From Slackia sp. (GTDB lineage: Bacteria; Actinomycetota; Coriobacteriia; Coriobacteriales; Eggerthellaceae): a DNA stretch of 64,000 bases. The notes below the pieces were generated by a model. The model was not told the origin of the DNA and ran no database searches. It saw only the letters and a program-made list of their open reading frames with translations. The stretch lies in assembly GCA_029266945.1 (NCBI GenBank), contig JARIED010000019.1, positions 1-64,000 on the forward strand. The letters are read 5' to 3'. Position numbers and translations under genes: made by a program. Shown one piece after another: positions 25,148-34,990 of the stretch (its first letter is position 1; each line of letters begins with the position of its first letter).

Positions 25148-26791
25148 CTACGCCGTCTTTCCGCCATCGTCGCGCCCAAGCAGCAACGCCATCATTTCCT
25201 GGCGGTCGTGCACGTCGAGCTTGGCGTAAATATGTGCCACATGGGTTTTAACGGTATTGCCGGAAAGCACCAGGTCTTCCTGAATGCCGGCACGCGTGCG
25301 GCCGCGAGCCATGCAAGCGAACACTTCGCGCTCGCGCGGCGAAAGGCCGTAGCAATCGGCCACTTCTTCGCAGCGCTGCGAAATAAGCGCGTGCAGGCGA
25401 ACCGTGGCGTCGCCTTCGGCAGGAGCCTCATCGGCCGCTGCGGGTTCGGATGCAACGGATGCGGGCTTTTCGGAAGCAGCAGCGGGCTGCACCGACGAAG
25501 CTGCGCACTGATCGCCTGCAGAAGCGGCAGGAGCCGCGGGGGTCGCACAGGCAGCGGGAGCCGCAGACGAACGACGCCAGTTCACGCGCATGGCGAACAC
25601 CACCACGGCGTAAGCGGCCAAGAGCACCAGCGTGGTGTCGATTACCGTCGCATGGCTCATCAGCACCACCCATGCAATGGAAACGCCCGCATACACCGCG
25701 CACGCGAAGCCGACCATGCGATACGACGGAACGTCAAGCACATCCAACGCAGCAATGACCACGCACCAGAACAGCAGGTGCGCGAACAACTCGTCAAGCT
25801 GCACCACGATGCTCAAAAACGTAGCCGCAGGACTGCCTGGATCGACATACAGCGCCATGGCGAACATGCCGGCAAGCGTCACCAGAATGGCGGGCTGGAA
25901 GCGCATGGACATAGGGCGTTCCTGCACGCCGATCAATGCGAAGCGGGCGAACAGCACCAGGCACACTCCGCCCAGAATCAGGCTCGAAATCCACGCGATC
26001 GATTCAGAAAGACTCGTATGGGTATCGCCCCACATGCCCAAGAAGCTCATGGCGCGCACCACAGCCAACAGAATGCCGGCAACGGCCACGATGGCAAGCA
26101 GGTCGCGCTTTTCCGAAAGACCCATGGCCATGATGCGCGGACGGCTGGGAATGCCGAATTCGGTACGGGTGCGCGACGTGCGCGCGGCTATGCCGGGATC
26201 CACCCAGGGATTACGCTCCACCTGGCGTTTCGCGGAAACGCGGGCCATTTCGAACACAAGCGCCGACACGATCGGCAGCGCCACGGCAACGCCCACCTGC
26301 AAGCCCGAATCGAGCGACGCTCCGAACGCTTCGACAAGCACGAGCTTGGCGAACAGCGCGCCCACGATGCTCCATACCGCGCATGAGAAAAGCTGGGTGC
26401 GCGCAAGCAGCAGGTTGTAGCGTGCCACAAGCCAGAAATACCCCACGCCAGACACACACAGGCCGAAAGCGGCCAAAGCGCCCGGATCGCACAGGTCCTG
26501 GCGATACGCCAGCGCGAAACACGCCGTGCCAGCCGAAGCGACCAGCGGAAGCGTAGACATGAAAAGCCTGTTCCAGCGCCTCATTCCGTGAGGAAACGCT
26601 GCGAACAGGATACTGATTACGAGAATACCCGCCAGAAAGAACGCACGCGGGTTGGTCCAGCCCTGCATACCGTCGGCGGCGGGCATGAAACCGAGCGTGT
26701 GCCCCATGAGCGTGCACCACACAAGATTGAGACAGGAGCCGAAAGCACACAGCGCAACACACGCGTTCGGACGCGATTGAACAACGCCCAT
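25148..26791 (-). CDS. Membrane-bound LuxR-family regulator (multi-TM sensor plus C-terminal HTH), locus 1
   Basis: Multiple TM helices; YGLSPREREVFACMARGRTRAGIQEDLVLSGNTVKTHVAHIYAKLDVHDRQEMMALL. Confidence 0.9.
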   Translation of the reverse strand: MGVVQSRPNACVALCAFGSCLNLVWCTLMGHTLGFMPAADGMQGWTNPRAFFLAGILVISILFAAFPHGMRRWNRLFMSTLPLVASAGTACFALAYRQDLCDPGALAAFGLCVSGVGYFWLVARYNLLLARTQLFSCAVWSIVGALFAKLVLVEAFGASLDSGLQVGVAVALPIVSALVFEMARVSAKRQVERNPWVDPGIAARTSRTRTEFGIPSRPRIMAMGLSEKRDLLAIVAVAGILLAVVRAMSFLGMWGDTHTSLSESIAWISSLILGGVCLVLFARFALIGVQERPMSMRFQPAILVTLAGMFAMALYVDPGSPAATFLSIVVQLDELFAHLLFWCVVIAALDVLDVPSYRMVGFACAVYAGVSIAWVVLMSHATVIDTTLVLLAAYAVVVFAMRVNWRRSSAAPAACATPAAPAASAGDQCAASSVQPAAASEKPASVASEPAAADEAPAEGDATVRLHALISQRCEEVADCYGLSPREREVFACMARGRTRAGIQEDLVLSGNTVKTHVAHIYAKLDVHDRQEMMALLLGRDDGGKTA

Positions 26792-27273
26792 GCGCACCCC
26801 CTCGATTCCTCTTGCGACAAAAGACGTTCAGCCGATTCTATCCCAATTTCTGCATAAAAGGAAAACAAAGAGTCCACCGATCGCACATCGATCTCATCGA
26901 GAACGCGCTGAATGCAAGATTTCGACGAAGCGTCCGAGACGCAGAAACCAACGCCCCGGCAAAGCACAGGACAAAGACACCCGCCCATGGCGGCAGCGAC
27001 GCCAAAAGGGAAGCCGAACAACACTCACCCATATGGGCGATGTCTTTTGACCTGGACTTTTCGAAATCGTATTCCGCGGCGATACAAAGGCGCGCCGCAG
27101 CCGAATAGTATGGACCCCAGATAACGCGCGCAGCGGTTTTACGACGAGACCCTCCTATCCTCTCGGAGTTCCGTCCTGCGCGCGTTTTCGTCTCGCCCGA
27201 AGTAAGAAGGGAGGTGCGGGCGAACGATTCCATAGGCGAGTCCACGCCACCACATGACAAATAAGGGGGAACT

Positions 27274-29064
27274 ATGTCCATCAAAAGCAAGATCGCGGCA
27301 ACCACGGTCTGCCTTGCTTGCATGCTTTGCTGCATCGCCGGCTGCGCGCCACAGCAGCACGAGCAGGCTCCGGCAAGCACGCCCTCCGCAGCCGCGAAAT
27401 CCGAAGAATCCGCCGTCACGCCCGAACAGCAGAAGGTCATCGACGGCGAAGAAGGCATCACCAATGCCGATATCAACGAAAACGCCTATCCCGGCAAAGA
27501 ATACCTGAACGGCCTGTGGGACCGCTGGGAAACCATCGGCGAAGAGCATGCTCCTGAAATCCGTACCCTGCCCGACGGCAAGATGGTGCAGCGCACTCCT
27601 ACCGAATACGAAGTGAACCCGGACGCTTGGCAGATTCAGGCAGGCTCCAACTCTTATAACACCTATTGGCTCGGCGCCGACAACCGCGGCTGCGAATCCT
27701 GCCACGCCGACCTGGACGCCCTACTGAAAAACCTGCCCTACGAACATCCCGTGGCATGGAATGACACCCTGGACAACGAGACCACGCTCCAGCAGTGCCT
27801 GTTCTGCCACTCCTACGCTCCCGGATACATTGCCAAGCAGTACGAGTTCGGCACCTTGATGCACGGTATCCACTACACCGGCCCCGGTAAGGGCAAGTTC
27901 GACGGCGAGTACGAGGGCAACTGCATGTCTTGCCACAACGCCACCGAGAACGGCCAGAACATGGAGCTGTGGGACCTCACCAAGTACGATCGCCTGTGGG
28001 GCATCAACAAGGTTGAAGACGTCCAGGGCGAATTCAGCATCGAGCAGGAAACCGTCCACAGCCAGGACGAAGTGTTCTCCTACGACTGGATGCACGCTTA
28101 CTACGACAACATGCGCCACGGCGCAGGCGTCAACGGCCTGAACCTCGAAATGCCCCAAAGCCTGTTCGACAACTGGGAGATTGCCATCGAGGGCAACGTG
28201 CCCAACCCCTACACCGCCAAGCTTCCCGACCTGATCGCCGAAGCTGAAGAGGCCGGCGTCATCGTGACCAAGGCTTCCAAGATGGTCTGCGACTGGAACC
28301 CGGTCGGCGGCGGCGGCGTTACCAACACCGAAGTCACCGGCATCCCGGTGAGCTGGCTGGTCGAGAAGGCCGGCGGCTATCTGCACGACACCACGGGCGT
28401 CCGCGTCCTGCGCGCCGACGGCAGCTCCAAGCGCGCCTTCCCGAAGGATAAGCTCGACGATAACGAGGCGCTGCTCGTCTACAAGATCGGCGGCGAGTAC
28501 CTCGACGCTACGCGCGGCTACCCCTGCACCAACTGGGTCGAGGGCGTCGACGCTCAAATCAACTCCAAGCAGGTTGCCAGCTATAAGGTGACCAACGAAG
28601 ACATCGACTACACCGACAAGTGGGCCGGCAACCCCAACGCCTGGCATAACGAAAACGGCGACGCGATGAACAAGCCCAACGCCACCATCCTCGGCATTCC
28701 CGACGGCCTGATTATCAAGAACAACGAGCCTTTCACCTTCAACGGCTACGTCGACGCCTACGACAAGAAGATCGTCAGCATGGAGTTCTCCATGGACCAG
28801 GGCGAAACCTGGACCAAGTTCGACCTGCCTGAGACCGACGTGAATAAGATGGTCTGGTGGAACTTCACCTGGACGCCCGAGAAGGAAGGCGCCTACTGCC
28901 TGACCGTCCGCGCGACCACTGAAGAAGGCGAAGTGAGCTTCGAGACCCAGACCGTCATGGTCAACGTCAAGGACGTCATGCCCACTCCCGAGCAGACCAC
29001 CGTCCTCGAAACCGCAAGCCTGGTTCCTGCCAAGCCCGCAGCAACCACCGAAGAAGAGAAATAG
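27274..29064 (+). CDS. Triheme cytochrome c lipoprotein fused to sulfite-oxidase-like Mo-cofactor and dimerisation domains (locus 1)
   Basis: CESCH, CLFCH, CMSCH; MVCDWNPVGGGGVTNTEVTGIPVSWLVEKAGG; SMEFSMDQGETWTKFDL; lipobox CIAGC. Confidence 0.85.
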   Translation: MSIKSKIAATTVCLACMLCCIAGCAPQQHEQAPASTPSAAAKSEESAVTPEQQKVIDGEEGITNADINENAYPGKEYLNGLWDRWETIGEEHAPEIRTLPDGKMVQRTPTEYEVNPDAWQIQAGSNSYNTYWLGADNRGCESCHADLDALLKNLPYEHPVAWNDTLDNETTLQQCLFCHSYAPGYIAKQYEFGTLMHGIHYTGPGKGKFDGEYEGNCMSCHNATENGQNMELWDLTKYDRLWGINKVEDVQGEFSIEQETVHSQDEVFSYDWMHAYYDNMRHGAGVNGLNLEMPQSLFDNWEIAIEGNVPNPYTAKLPDLIAEAEEAGVIVTKASKMVCDWNPVGGGGVTNTEVTGIPVSWLVEKAGGYLHDTTGVRVLRADGSSKRAFPKDKLDDNEALLVYKIGGEYLDATRGYPCTNWVEGVDAQINSKQVASYKVTNEDIDYTDKWAGNPNAWHNENGDAMNKPNATILGIPDGLIIKNNEPFTFNGYVDAYDKKIVSMEFSMDQGETWTKFDLPETDVNKMVWWNFTWTPEKEGAYCLTVRATTEEGEVSFETQTVMVNVKDVMPTPEQTTVLETASLVPAKPAATTEEEK

Positions 29065-29075
29065 GAGGGCACGCC

Positions 29076-30134
29076 ATGAAGTTTTCTACTCCTAAGAAGA
29101 TTTTCGCCGGAGCGGCCGGTGTCGCCCTGGTCGCCTCGGGCGCCACGATGGCATTCGCCGACAAGGCCCCGCAGGCCGACGGCCTTTCCCACGACATCGA
29201 CGGCAGCACCATCGACTCTCACCGTCTGACCATCGACAAAGACTTCACGCACGTCGCCGACGTGCAGGGCACCTTCGCCTTCAACCAGGAAGGAGTGACG
29301 CCCAACGACGAGCTGTTCAACGTGTTCGGCACCGCGCTCACCTCGATGTGCTCCAAGCCTTCCATCGAGATGCTCGACAACGGCGAAGGCGTTGCCAACT
29401 ACTACATCAACGTGGGCGGCAACATCAAGAAGAACTTCACCGTGAACGTGTCCGAGATGAAGGATTCCGAGCAAACCGCGCTCATGGGCTGCTCCTGCGC
29501 CACGGGCAAGCCGTTCGGCCAGGCCGCCGTCGTGGGCGTACCGCTGGAGTCGATCGTCGGCATGGCCGACCTCGAAGAGGGCGTCAACACCGTGACGGCC
29601 TACGGCGCCGACGGCTTCGGCCAGGCCCTGCCGCTGCAGTACGCCATCGACAAGAAGGCCATGCTGGTCTACGAGGTGAACGGCGAAGGCCTGAAGTCAA
29701 CCGACGGTTCTGCCGTGCAGATGTGGCTCCCCGAGACGGTCGCCCGCTACTTCACGCGCAACATCGTGAACATCGAGCTGACCCGTCAGGCCGAAGAACC
29801 TTCCGTGCAACAGGTCGACCCACAGTTCCGCAATAAGATCGACATCCACAACACCTCCGAGGGATGCGTCTTCAAGGCCGGCTACGACATCACCTTCGAG
29901 GGCGTCGCCGACGACTGCGGTTCTCCGATCACTGCGATCGAGTTCTCGTTCGACGACGGTGCAACCTGGACCAGCTGCGCCACTGTCGGCGCAACCGCCG
30001 ACAAGTGGGTCAACTGGCAGTTCACCACGTCGTTCGCGGAGCCGGGCGACTACAGCGTCTCCGTACGCGCGAAAACCGCCGACGGCGTCGTGTCTCCGCT
30101 CGAGTCCACGCTGACGTTCGAGATCATCGAGTAA
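29076..30134 (+). CDS. Secreted SUOX-superfamily molybdopterin protein (locus 1)
   Basis: Signal peptide; MGCSCATGKPFGQAAVVGVPLESIVGMA; AIEFSFDDGATWTSC; paralog of 41505..42539. Confidence 0.8.
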   Translation: MKFSTPKKIFAGAAGVALVASGATMAFADKAPQADGLSHDIDGSTIDSHRLTIDKDFTHVADVQGTFAFNQEGVTPNDELFNVFGTALTSMCSKPSIEMLDNGEGVANYYINVGGNIKKNFTVNVSEMKDSEQTALMGCSCATGKPFGQAAVVGVPLESIVGMADLEEGVNTVTAYGADGFGQALPLQYAIDKKAMLVYEVNGEGLKSTDGSAVQMWLPETVARYFTRNIVNIELTRQAEEPSVQQVDPQFRNKIDIHNTSEGCVFKAGYDITFEGVADDCGSPITAIEFSFDDGATWTSCATVGATADKWVNWQFTTSFAEPGDYSVSVRAKTADGVVSPLESTLTFEIIE

Positions 30135-30179
30135 CGCATCCCCCTCGCGCGCTTGCCGATCGACCGAAGCGAACGACAT

Positions 30180-30217
30180 ATATAAGAAAAGGGAGCTTCG
30201 GCTCCCTTTTCTTATAT
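30180..30217 (+). terminator. Terminator with TTCG tetraloop (may be bidirectional)
   Basis: ATATAAGAAAAGGGAGC-TTCG-GCTCCCTTTTCTTATAT, 17-bp stem. Confidence 0.9.
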
Positions 30218-30374
30218 CGGAAACGAAAACACGCCGAAAAGCGCAAGCGGCCCCGGGGCGATTCGGCCCGGAAAACAAGCCGCGAGGCCGCGCGCCGGAA
30301 ATTCGCGGCGCATGTGGCATACTTATACGACTGGAACAGCACGATCGAGACGAGCGGCCGAACGGGGGAGCGCG

Positions 30375-30953
30375 GTGGCATATCGGGAAAAGAACGACCT
30401 GTACGCGCTTTTGCACGAAGCCAGCGTAAGCATGAGCCGCGGGCCGCGACAAGGCTACACCACGCGCCCCGGCCAAAACAAGGTACTCAAGATTCTCGAC
30501 CGCCGCGACAGCATGCGCCAGCGCGAGCTTCTCGACGAACTGAACGTTTCGGCAGGAACGCTATCCGAGCTGCTACGCAAGATCGAAAAAGAGGGCTACG
30601 TCACGCGAGCCATCTCCGAAGCCGACAAGCGGGAAATCATCGTGAGCATCACCGAAAAGGGCCGCATCAGCGCCCTTGAATGTCGTATTTCGGAAGCCGA
30701 GCGCGACCAGGCGCTTTTCTGGGCGCTCGACGAAACCGAGCGCGACCAGCTGAAAACGATCCTCAACAAGCTGCTGCGCGCGTGGAACGAACAGTCCTGC
30801 GAAAGCGAAGGCCAACGCCGCGAGCGGCGCTGGAAAGAAAACGCCCTGCTGCAAGAAGATATCAAAGCGATCGACGCCTTAGCCGACAGCCCCGCATCGC
30901 CTGACGCCGGGCGCAACGGACGGTGTTTTAACCGTGCCCGAACCCTCCCTTGA
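30375..30953 (+). CDS. MarR-family transcriptional regulator
   Basis: NKVLKILDRRDSMRQRELLDELNVSAGTLSELLRKIEKEGYVTRAISEADKREIIVSITEKG; GTG start with GGGGGAG. Confidence 0.85.
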   Translation: MAYREKNDLYALLHEASVSMSRGPRQGYTTRPGQNKVLKILDRRDSMRQRELLDELNVSAGTLSELLRKIEKEGYVTRAISEADKREIIVSITEKGRISALECRISEAERDQALFWALDETERDQLKTILNKLLRAWNEQSCESEGQRRERRWKENALLQEDIKAIDALADSPASPDAGRNGRCFNRARTLP

Positions 30954-31207
30954 ATCCGAATATCCCGCGCGAACGCATGCGGCTGACCCGTTCATGCTGT
31001 GCGTTCGCGTCCTGGCAACCGCACAGCATGAACGAGCGGCGACGCCGCGTCATGCGAAAAACCACTCCGAAAACTTCAAAAAATACCCTTAGCTGGCGCT
31101 TTCTTGAAAAAATATGAGGTACCATAAGATTTATCCGAATTATCTTATTTGAGGATAATTAACACAATGACGATAGCATCGAAAATGGCGTCCCAGGAGG
31201 TACCCAC

Positions 31208-31870
31208 ATGGCTCTCTCATCGCTTCGCACCGCACAGGCCGAACGCGGCGCTTTCGCGCTCAAGGCCCTGGCGGCAACCATCGCCCTTTGCGCGCTCGCA
31301 TGGACGGCGGGCCTGACCGGACAGGCAGCCCCGGCATTCGCCGCAGGCGGCGACGGATCGGGCGGCGGCGGTGGCGCCGACCAGCCCCTGGCGGTTCAGG
31401 AGGCTTATCCCAGCAATGAGAACGCCTACGTCGCTGGTGAAGACCTGTATCTGAAGTTCACCAAGAACATCGCAGCGGTGGCCGACCAGAACATCACCCT
31501 GGTCCATCTTCGGAAGGCCGACGGAACGGAAGTTCCCGCCACGGTGTATTGCAAAGACGCCGATAGCGAATCCGAATTCCGCCAGTACATCTACATCACC
31601 CCTAATGACGAGCTGGCCGCAGGCGATTACGAAATCATCGTCGACGCCGGCATCTCCGCCAAAAACGGCATGACCACGCCCGAGCCCTACACAGCGGTCT
31701 TCACCGTAGCCGGCACAGAGCCCGCCGCCGAAAGCCAGGAGGCCCCGACTGCAGCCGGTGCGGAGCAGGAGCACAGCGCCGCACCCGATATGGCCCCGCC
31801 CATCATCGCCGTCGTTGCGGTAGCGGCCATCGGCGTGGCATTCGCGCTGATTCGCAGGAAGAAAAAATAA
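31208..31870 (+). CDS. Secreted Big_5/SbsA-like Ig-domain protein with C-terminal TM and RRKKK tail
   Basis: Signal peptide; YPSNENAYVAGEDLYLKFTKNI...ITPNDELAAGDYEIIVDAGISAKNGM. Confidence 0.75.
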   Translation: MALSSLRTAQAERGAFALKALAATIALCALAWTAGLTGQAAPAFAAGGDGSGGGGGADQPLAVQEAYPSNENAYVAGEDLYLKFTKNIAAVADQNITLVHLRKADGTEVPATVYCKDADSESEFRQYIYITPNDELAAGDYEIIVDAGISAKNGMTTPEPYTAVFTVAGTEPAAESQEAPTAAGAEQEHSAAPDMAPPIIAVVAVAAIGVAFALIRRKKK

Positions 31871-31944
31871 CCTTTGCCGGACGGGCGGCCTCACCGGCCG
31901 CCCTTATTCGGTCCGGCGCACTACGGCCTGAGGATGGGATTGCC

Positions 31945-33405
31945 TTGAAAAACGAGCAGGTTCTCGATGTATGCGTCATCGGCGCCGGCGTACTGGGATG
32001 CGCCATAGCCCGCGAGCTTTCGCGCTACCGGCTCGACGCGGCCGTGTTGGAACGCGCGCACGACGTGGGAGAAGGGTCGAGCAAAGCGAACAGCGGCCTC
32101 ATCCACGCGGGGTTCCATCCCCGCGGCGGCTCGCTCAAAGGCACGTCGTGCGTGCAAGGCAACGCCATGTACGACGAGCTCTGCCGCCAACTCCAGGTTC
32201 CCTTCCAGCGCTGCGGCGGCATCATGGCCGCCTTCTCCGAACAAGGCGTCGAAAAGCTGTGCGAAAAGGCCGAACGCGGCAGGATAAACGGCATCGATTG
32301 CCTTGAAATCGTCGACGGCAACCAGGCGCGCGCGATGGAGCCGCGCCTTTCCAAACACGTGGTAGGAGCCCTCATAGCCCCCACCACGGGAATCATCTCC
32401 CCCTTCCAGCTGGTGTTGGCATGCGCCCAAAACGCCCACGCCAACGGAACAGCCTTCGAGTTCGGCTGGGAGGTCGAACGAATAGAATGGATCGACGGCC
32501 ACTGGCGCCTGACCGCCGCCGACGGCCGCTCGTGCCGCACGAAAGCGGTCGTGAACGCTGCAGGCGATATGGCCGCGCCCCTCGAAACCCAGGTAGCCCG
32601 ATGCTCCTACGCCGTAAGGCCGCGTCTGGGAGAATGGGTGGTGTTCGACAAGCAGAACCCCGCCGACGCCATACGCCACGTCATCTACCAGGCCGCCGAT
32701 ACCGACGAAGGCGGCGTGCTGGTGGCGCCCACGGTGGACGGCAACCTGTTGGTGGGCCCCACCTCGCGCAACGTGCGCGACTTCAAAGAAGCGGCCAGCA
32801 GCGCCGAAGGAATCGCGAAAGTACTGCGCGTCGGGAAAAAAGTCATTCCCGACCTCGACGAAAGCAAGGCGATCTGCAGCTTCGCAGGCGTGCGCACCAA
32901 CATCGTGAACGTTCCTAAAGAGCTGAAAGACTTCGTGGTGCGCGTGTCGGCGCCGCGATTCGTAAGCACGCTGGGAATCAAGAATCCCGGCATGACATCG
33001 TCTCCCGCGCTGGCGAAGCGTGCGGTCGACCTTCTGCGGGCCGAAGGAATGAAACTCGAGCCCCGCAACGATTTCGATCCCGTGCGCGAACGCTACGTTC
33101 CTTTCCTGCAGCGCGATGCGGGCGAACAGGCGCGCCTTCTGCAGCACGACCCGCGATACGCGAACGTAATCTGCCGCTGCGAGGGCATCACCGAAGGCGA
33201 CGTGCGCGCCGTGATGCGCGAGCCGCTGCCGCCGTCGAGCATCACGGGGCTCAAGCACCGCCTCCGATGCACCATGGGCCGCTGCCAAGGCGGCTTCTGC
33301 CTGCCGCACGTGGCCGACATCATGGCAGATGAAATGGGGTGCGCGCCGCACGACGTGCCCTATGCGCAAGACGGAGGACGTTTCGTGAAAAGGACCGTGA
33401 AATAG
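31945..33405 (+). CDS. FAD-dependent oxidoreductase, GlpA-like, with C-terminal BFD-type [2Fe-2S] domain
   Basis: VCVIGAGVLGCAIARELSRY; ICRCEGITEGDVRAVMRE...RCTMGRCQGGFCLP. Confidence 0.85.
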   Translation: MKNEQVLDVCVIGAGVLGCAIARELSRYRLDAAVLERAHDVGEGSSKANSGLIHAGFHPRGGSLKGTSCVQGNAMYDELCRQLQVPFQRCGGIMAAFSEQGVEKLCEKAERGRINGIDCLEIVDGNQARAMEPRLSKHVVGALIAPTTGIISPFQLVLACAQNAHANGTAFEFGWEVERIEWIDGHWRLTAADGRSCRTKAVVNAAGDMAAPLETQVARCSYAVRPRLGEWVVFDKQNPADAIRHVIYQAADTDEGGVLVAPTVDGNLLVGPTSRNVRDFKEAASSAEGIAKVLRVGKKVIPDLDESKAICSFAGVRTNIVNVPKELKDFVVRVSAPRFVSTLGIKNPGMTSSPALAKRAVDLLRAEGMKLEPRNDFDPVRERYVPFLQRDAGEQARLLQHDPRYANVICRCEGITEGDVRAVMREPLPPSSITGLKHRLRCTMGRCQGGFCLPHVADIMADEMGCAPHDVPYAQDGGRFVKRTVK

Positions 33406-33406
33406 C

Positions 33407-34990
33407 ATGAACGAACGAATTCGGCACACCGACGAACCACCTTTCGACGTCGCCGTCGTAGGGGCCGGCCCCGCAGGTCTTGCCGCCGCCTGCAGCGCCG
33501 CTGCCGCAGGCGCGCGCGTCTGCGTGCTGGAGCGCCAGGCGTTCGCGGGCGGCGTGCTGCCCCAGTGCGTGCATGACGGGTTCGGCCTGCACCTGTACGG
33601 CCGCACCCTCACAGGCCCCGAATATGCCGATGTCTGGGAGAAGCACGTCGCCGAGCAGGGCGTACGCATCTTCTTCAACGCTACGGTCCTCGAAGTGAAG
33701 CGCGTCGAGGAAGAAGGCGACGACGCGGCCGGAAGCGAAGACTCGGCGCGGCGCAAGCCCTTCAGGCTGCGCGTCGTCGGACCCGATTTCCATGGCGCAG
33801 CCGTCGTTTCGGCGGGCGCCGTGGTGGCGGCCACCGGATGCCGCGAACGGACGCGCGGGCAAATGCTCGTGCCCGGCACGCGGCCCGCAGGCGTCATGAC
33901 CGCAGGCACCGCGCAGTATCTCATAAACGTGAAGAACCGCATGCCTGGCACCATCGCGGTCATTCTGGGTTCGGGCGACATCGGCTTGATCATGGCGCGC
34001 CGCCTGACGCTCGAAGGAGCCGAGGTGCGCCTGGTCTTGGGACAGCAGGCAACGGGTCTGTTGCGCAACCAGGTGCGCTGCATCGACGATTTCGGCATTC
34101 CCGAGCGCTTCGGCTGGGGCGTCGCACGCATCCACGGCCGCGGCCAGCTGAAAGGCGTCACCGTAGCCCCCATGAACGCCGACGGAACCTTCGACCTGTC
34201 GCGCCGCGAATACATACGCTGCAACCTGCTGCTGCTCGCGTGCGGGCTGATTCCCGAGCGCGAAATCGTCGAAGACCTGGCTGCCGATCCGCGCAACGCC
34301 TCCGAAAACGGTCTGTTCATCTGCGGAAACGCGCATACGCCTTGCGACCTTGTCGACGAGGTGACCCAAAAGGGCCTGCGGGCCGGAGCGCAGGCGGCAC
34401 TCTTCGCGCTGGGGCCGGCGCATGCCGAAGCGCCCGTCGCCGACCCCGCGTTCGCCGTCTACGCGAAGCGTCTAGCCGCAAAGCACGTTGAAGAACCCAA
34501 GGGCCGCTTGGCCGATCTGCAGGAAAGCATGACGGAAGGCCGACGCCCGATCGCTTGCACCGTCTGCCCCACCGGATGCATCATAGAGGTTGCCCGAAAC
34601 GGCGACGTGTCGGGCAACACCTGCTCGCGTGGCAAAGACTTCGCCCTGGCCGAGATGTCCGCGCCCATGCGCCTATTCACCGGCACGGTGAAAGTGCAGG
34701 GCGCCGCAGCGGGAAAGAAACTCGTGCCCGTGCGCACCGCAGCCGAAATTCCCCAAGAAGCGCTGCTGCGCGCGGCCCGCGCCTGCAAGCATATGAAGGC
34801 GGCCGCGCCCGTCAAGGCGGGCCAGGTTCTGCACCGCAATATCGCAGGCACCGGGGTCGACCTGATCGCCGCAGCCTCCGTGGCCGCAGCGGCGGACGCC
34901 ACCGACGGCGTCGAGCCGGGACAGCCCGACGCCGTTCGCCAGACGCCGTGCAAGAGGGAGCAGAACCGACATGGCCGACAAGACGCTTAA
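33407..34990 (+). CDS. Pyridine-nucleotide-disulfide-type flavoprotein fused to DUF1667-like domain
   Basis: VAVVGAGPAGLAAACSAAAAGARVCVLER; C-term IACTVCPTGCIIEVARNGDVSGNTCSRGKDFALAE. Confidence 0.85.
   Translation: MNERIRHTDEPPFDVAVVGAGPAGLAAACSAAAAGARVCVLERQAFAGGVLPQCVHDGFGLHLYGRTLTGPEYADVWEKHVAEQGVRIFFNATVLEVKRVEEEGDDAAGSEDSARRKPFRLRVVGPDFHGAAVVSAGAVVAATGCRERTRGQMLVPGTRPAGVMTAGTAQYLINVKNRMPGTIAVILGSGDIGLIMARRLTLEGAEVRLVLGQQATGLLRNQVRCIDDFGIPERFGWGVARIHGRGQLKGVTVAPMNADGTFDLSRREYIRCNLLLLACGLIPEREIVEDLAADPRNASENGLFICGNAHTPCDLVDEVTQKGLRAGAQAALFALGPAHAEAPVADPAFAVYAKRLAAKHVEEPKGRLADLQESMTEGRRPIACTVCPTGCIIEVARNGDVSGNTCSRGKDFALAEMSAPMRLFTGTVKVQGAAAGKKLVPVRTAAEIPQEALLRAARACKHMKAAAPVKAGQVLHRNIAGTGVDLIAAASVAAAADATDGVEPGQPDAVRQTPCKREQNRHGRQDA

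Noticed and set aside
27026-27035. CCCATATGGG palindrome near the locus 1 LuxR, and TAATCGATTA (44364-44373) near locus 2
   Set aside because: Short, mutually different palindromes; no shared operator between the two loci could be supported.
26838-27476. 212-aa minus-strand ORF between the LuxR and cytochrome genes
   Set aside because: Overlaps the signal peptide region of the cytochrome gene and lacks recognisable features.
31921-34320. 799-aa minus-strand ORF opposite the flavoprotein genes
   Set aside because: Sense-strand flavoproteins have clear motifs; antisense has none.
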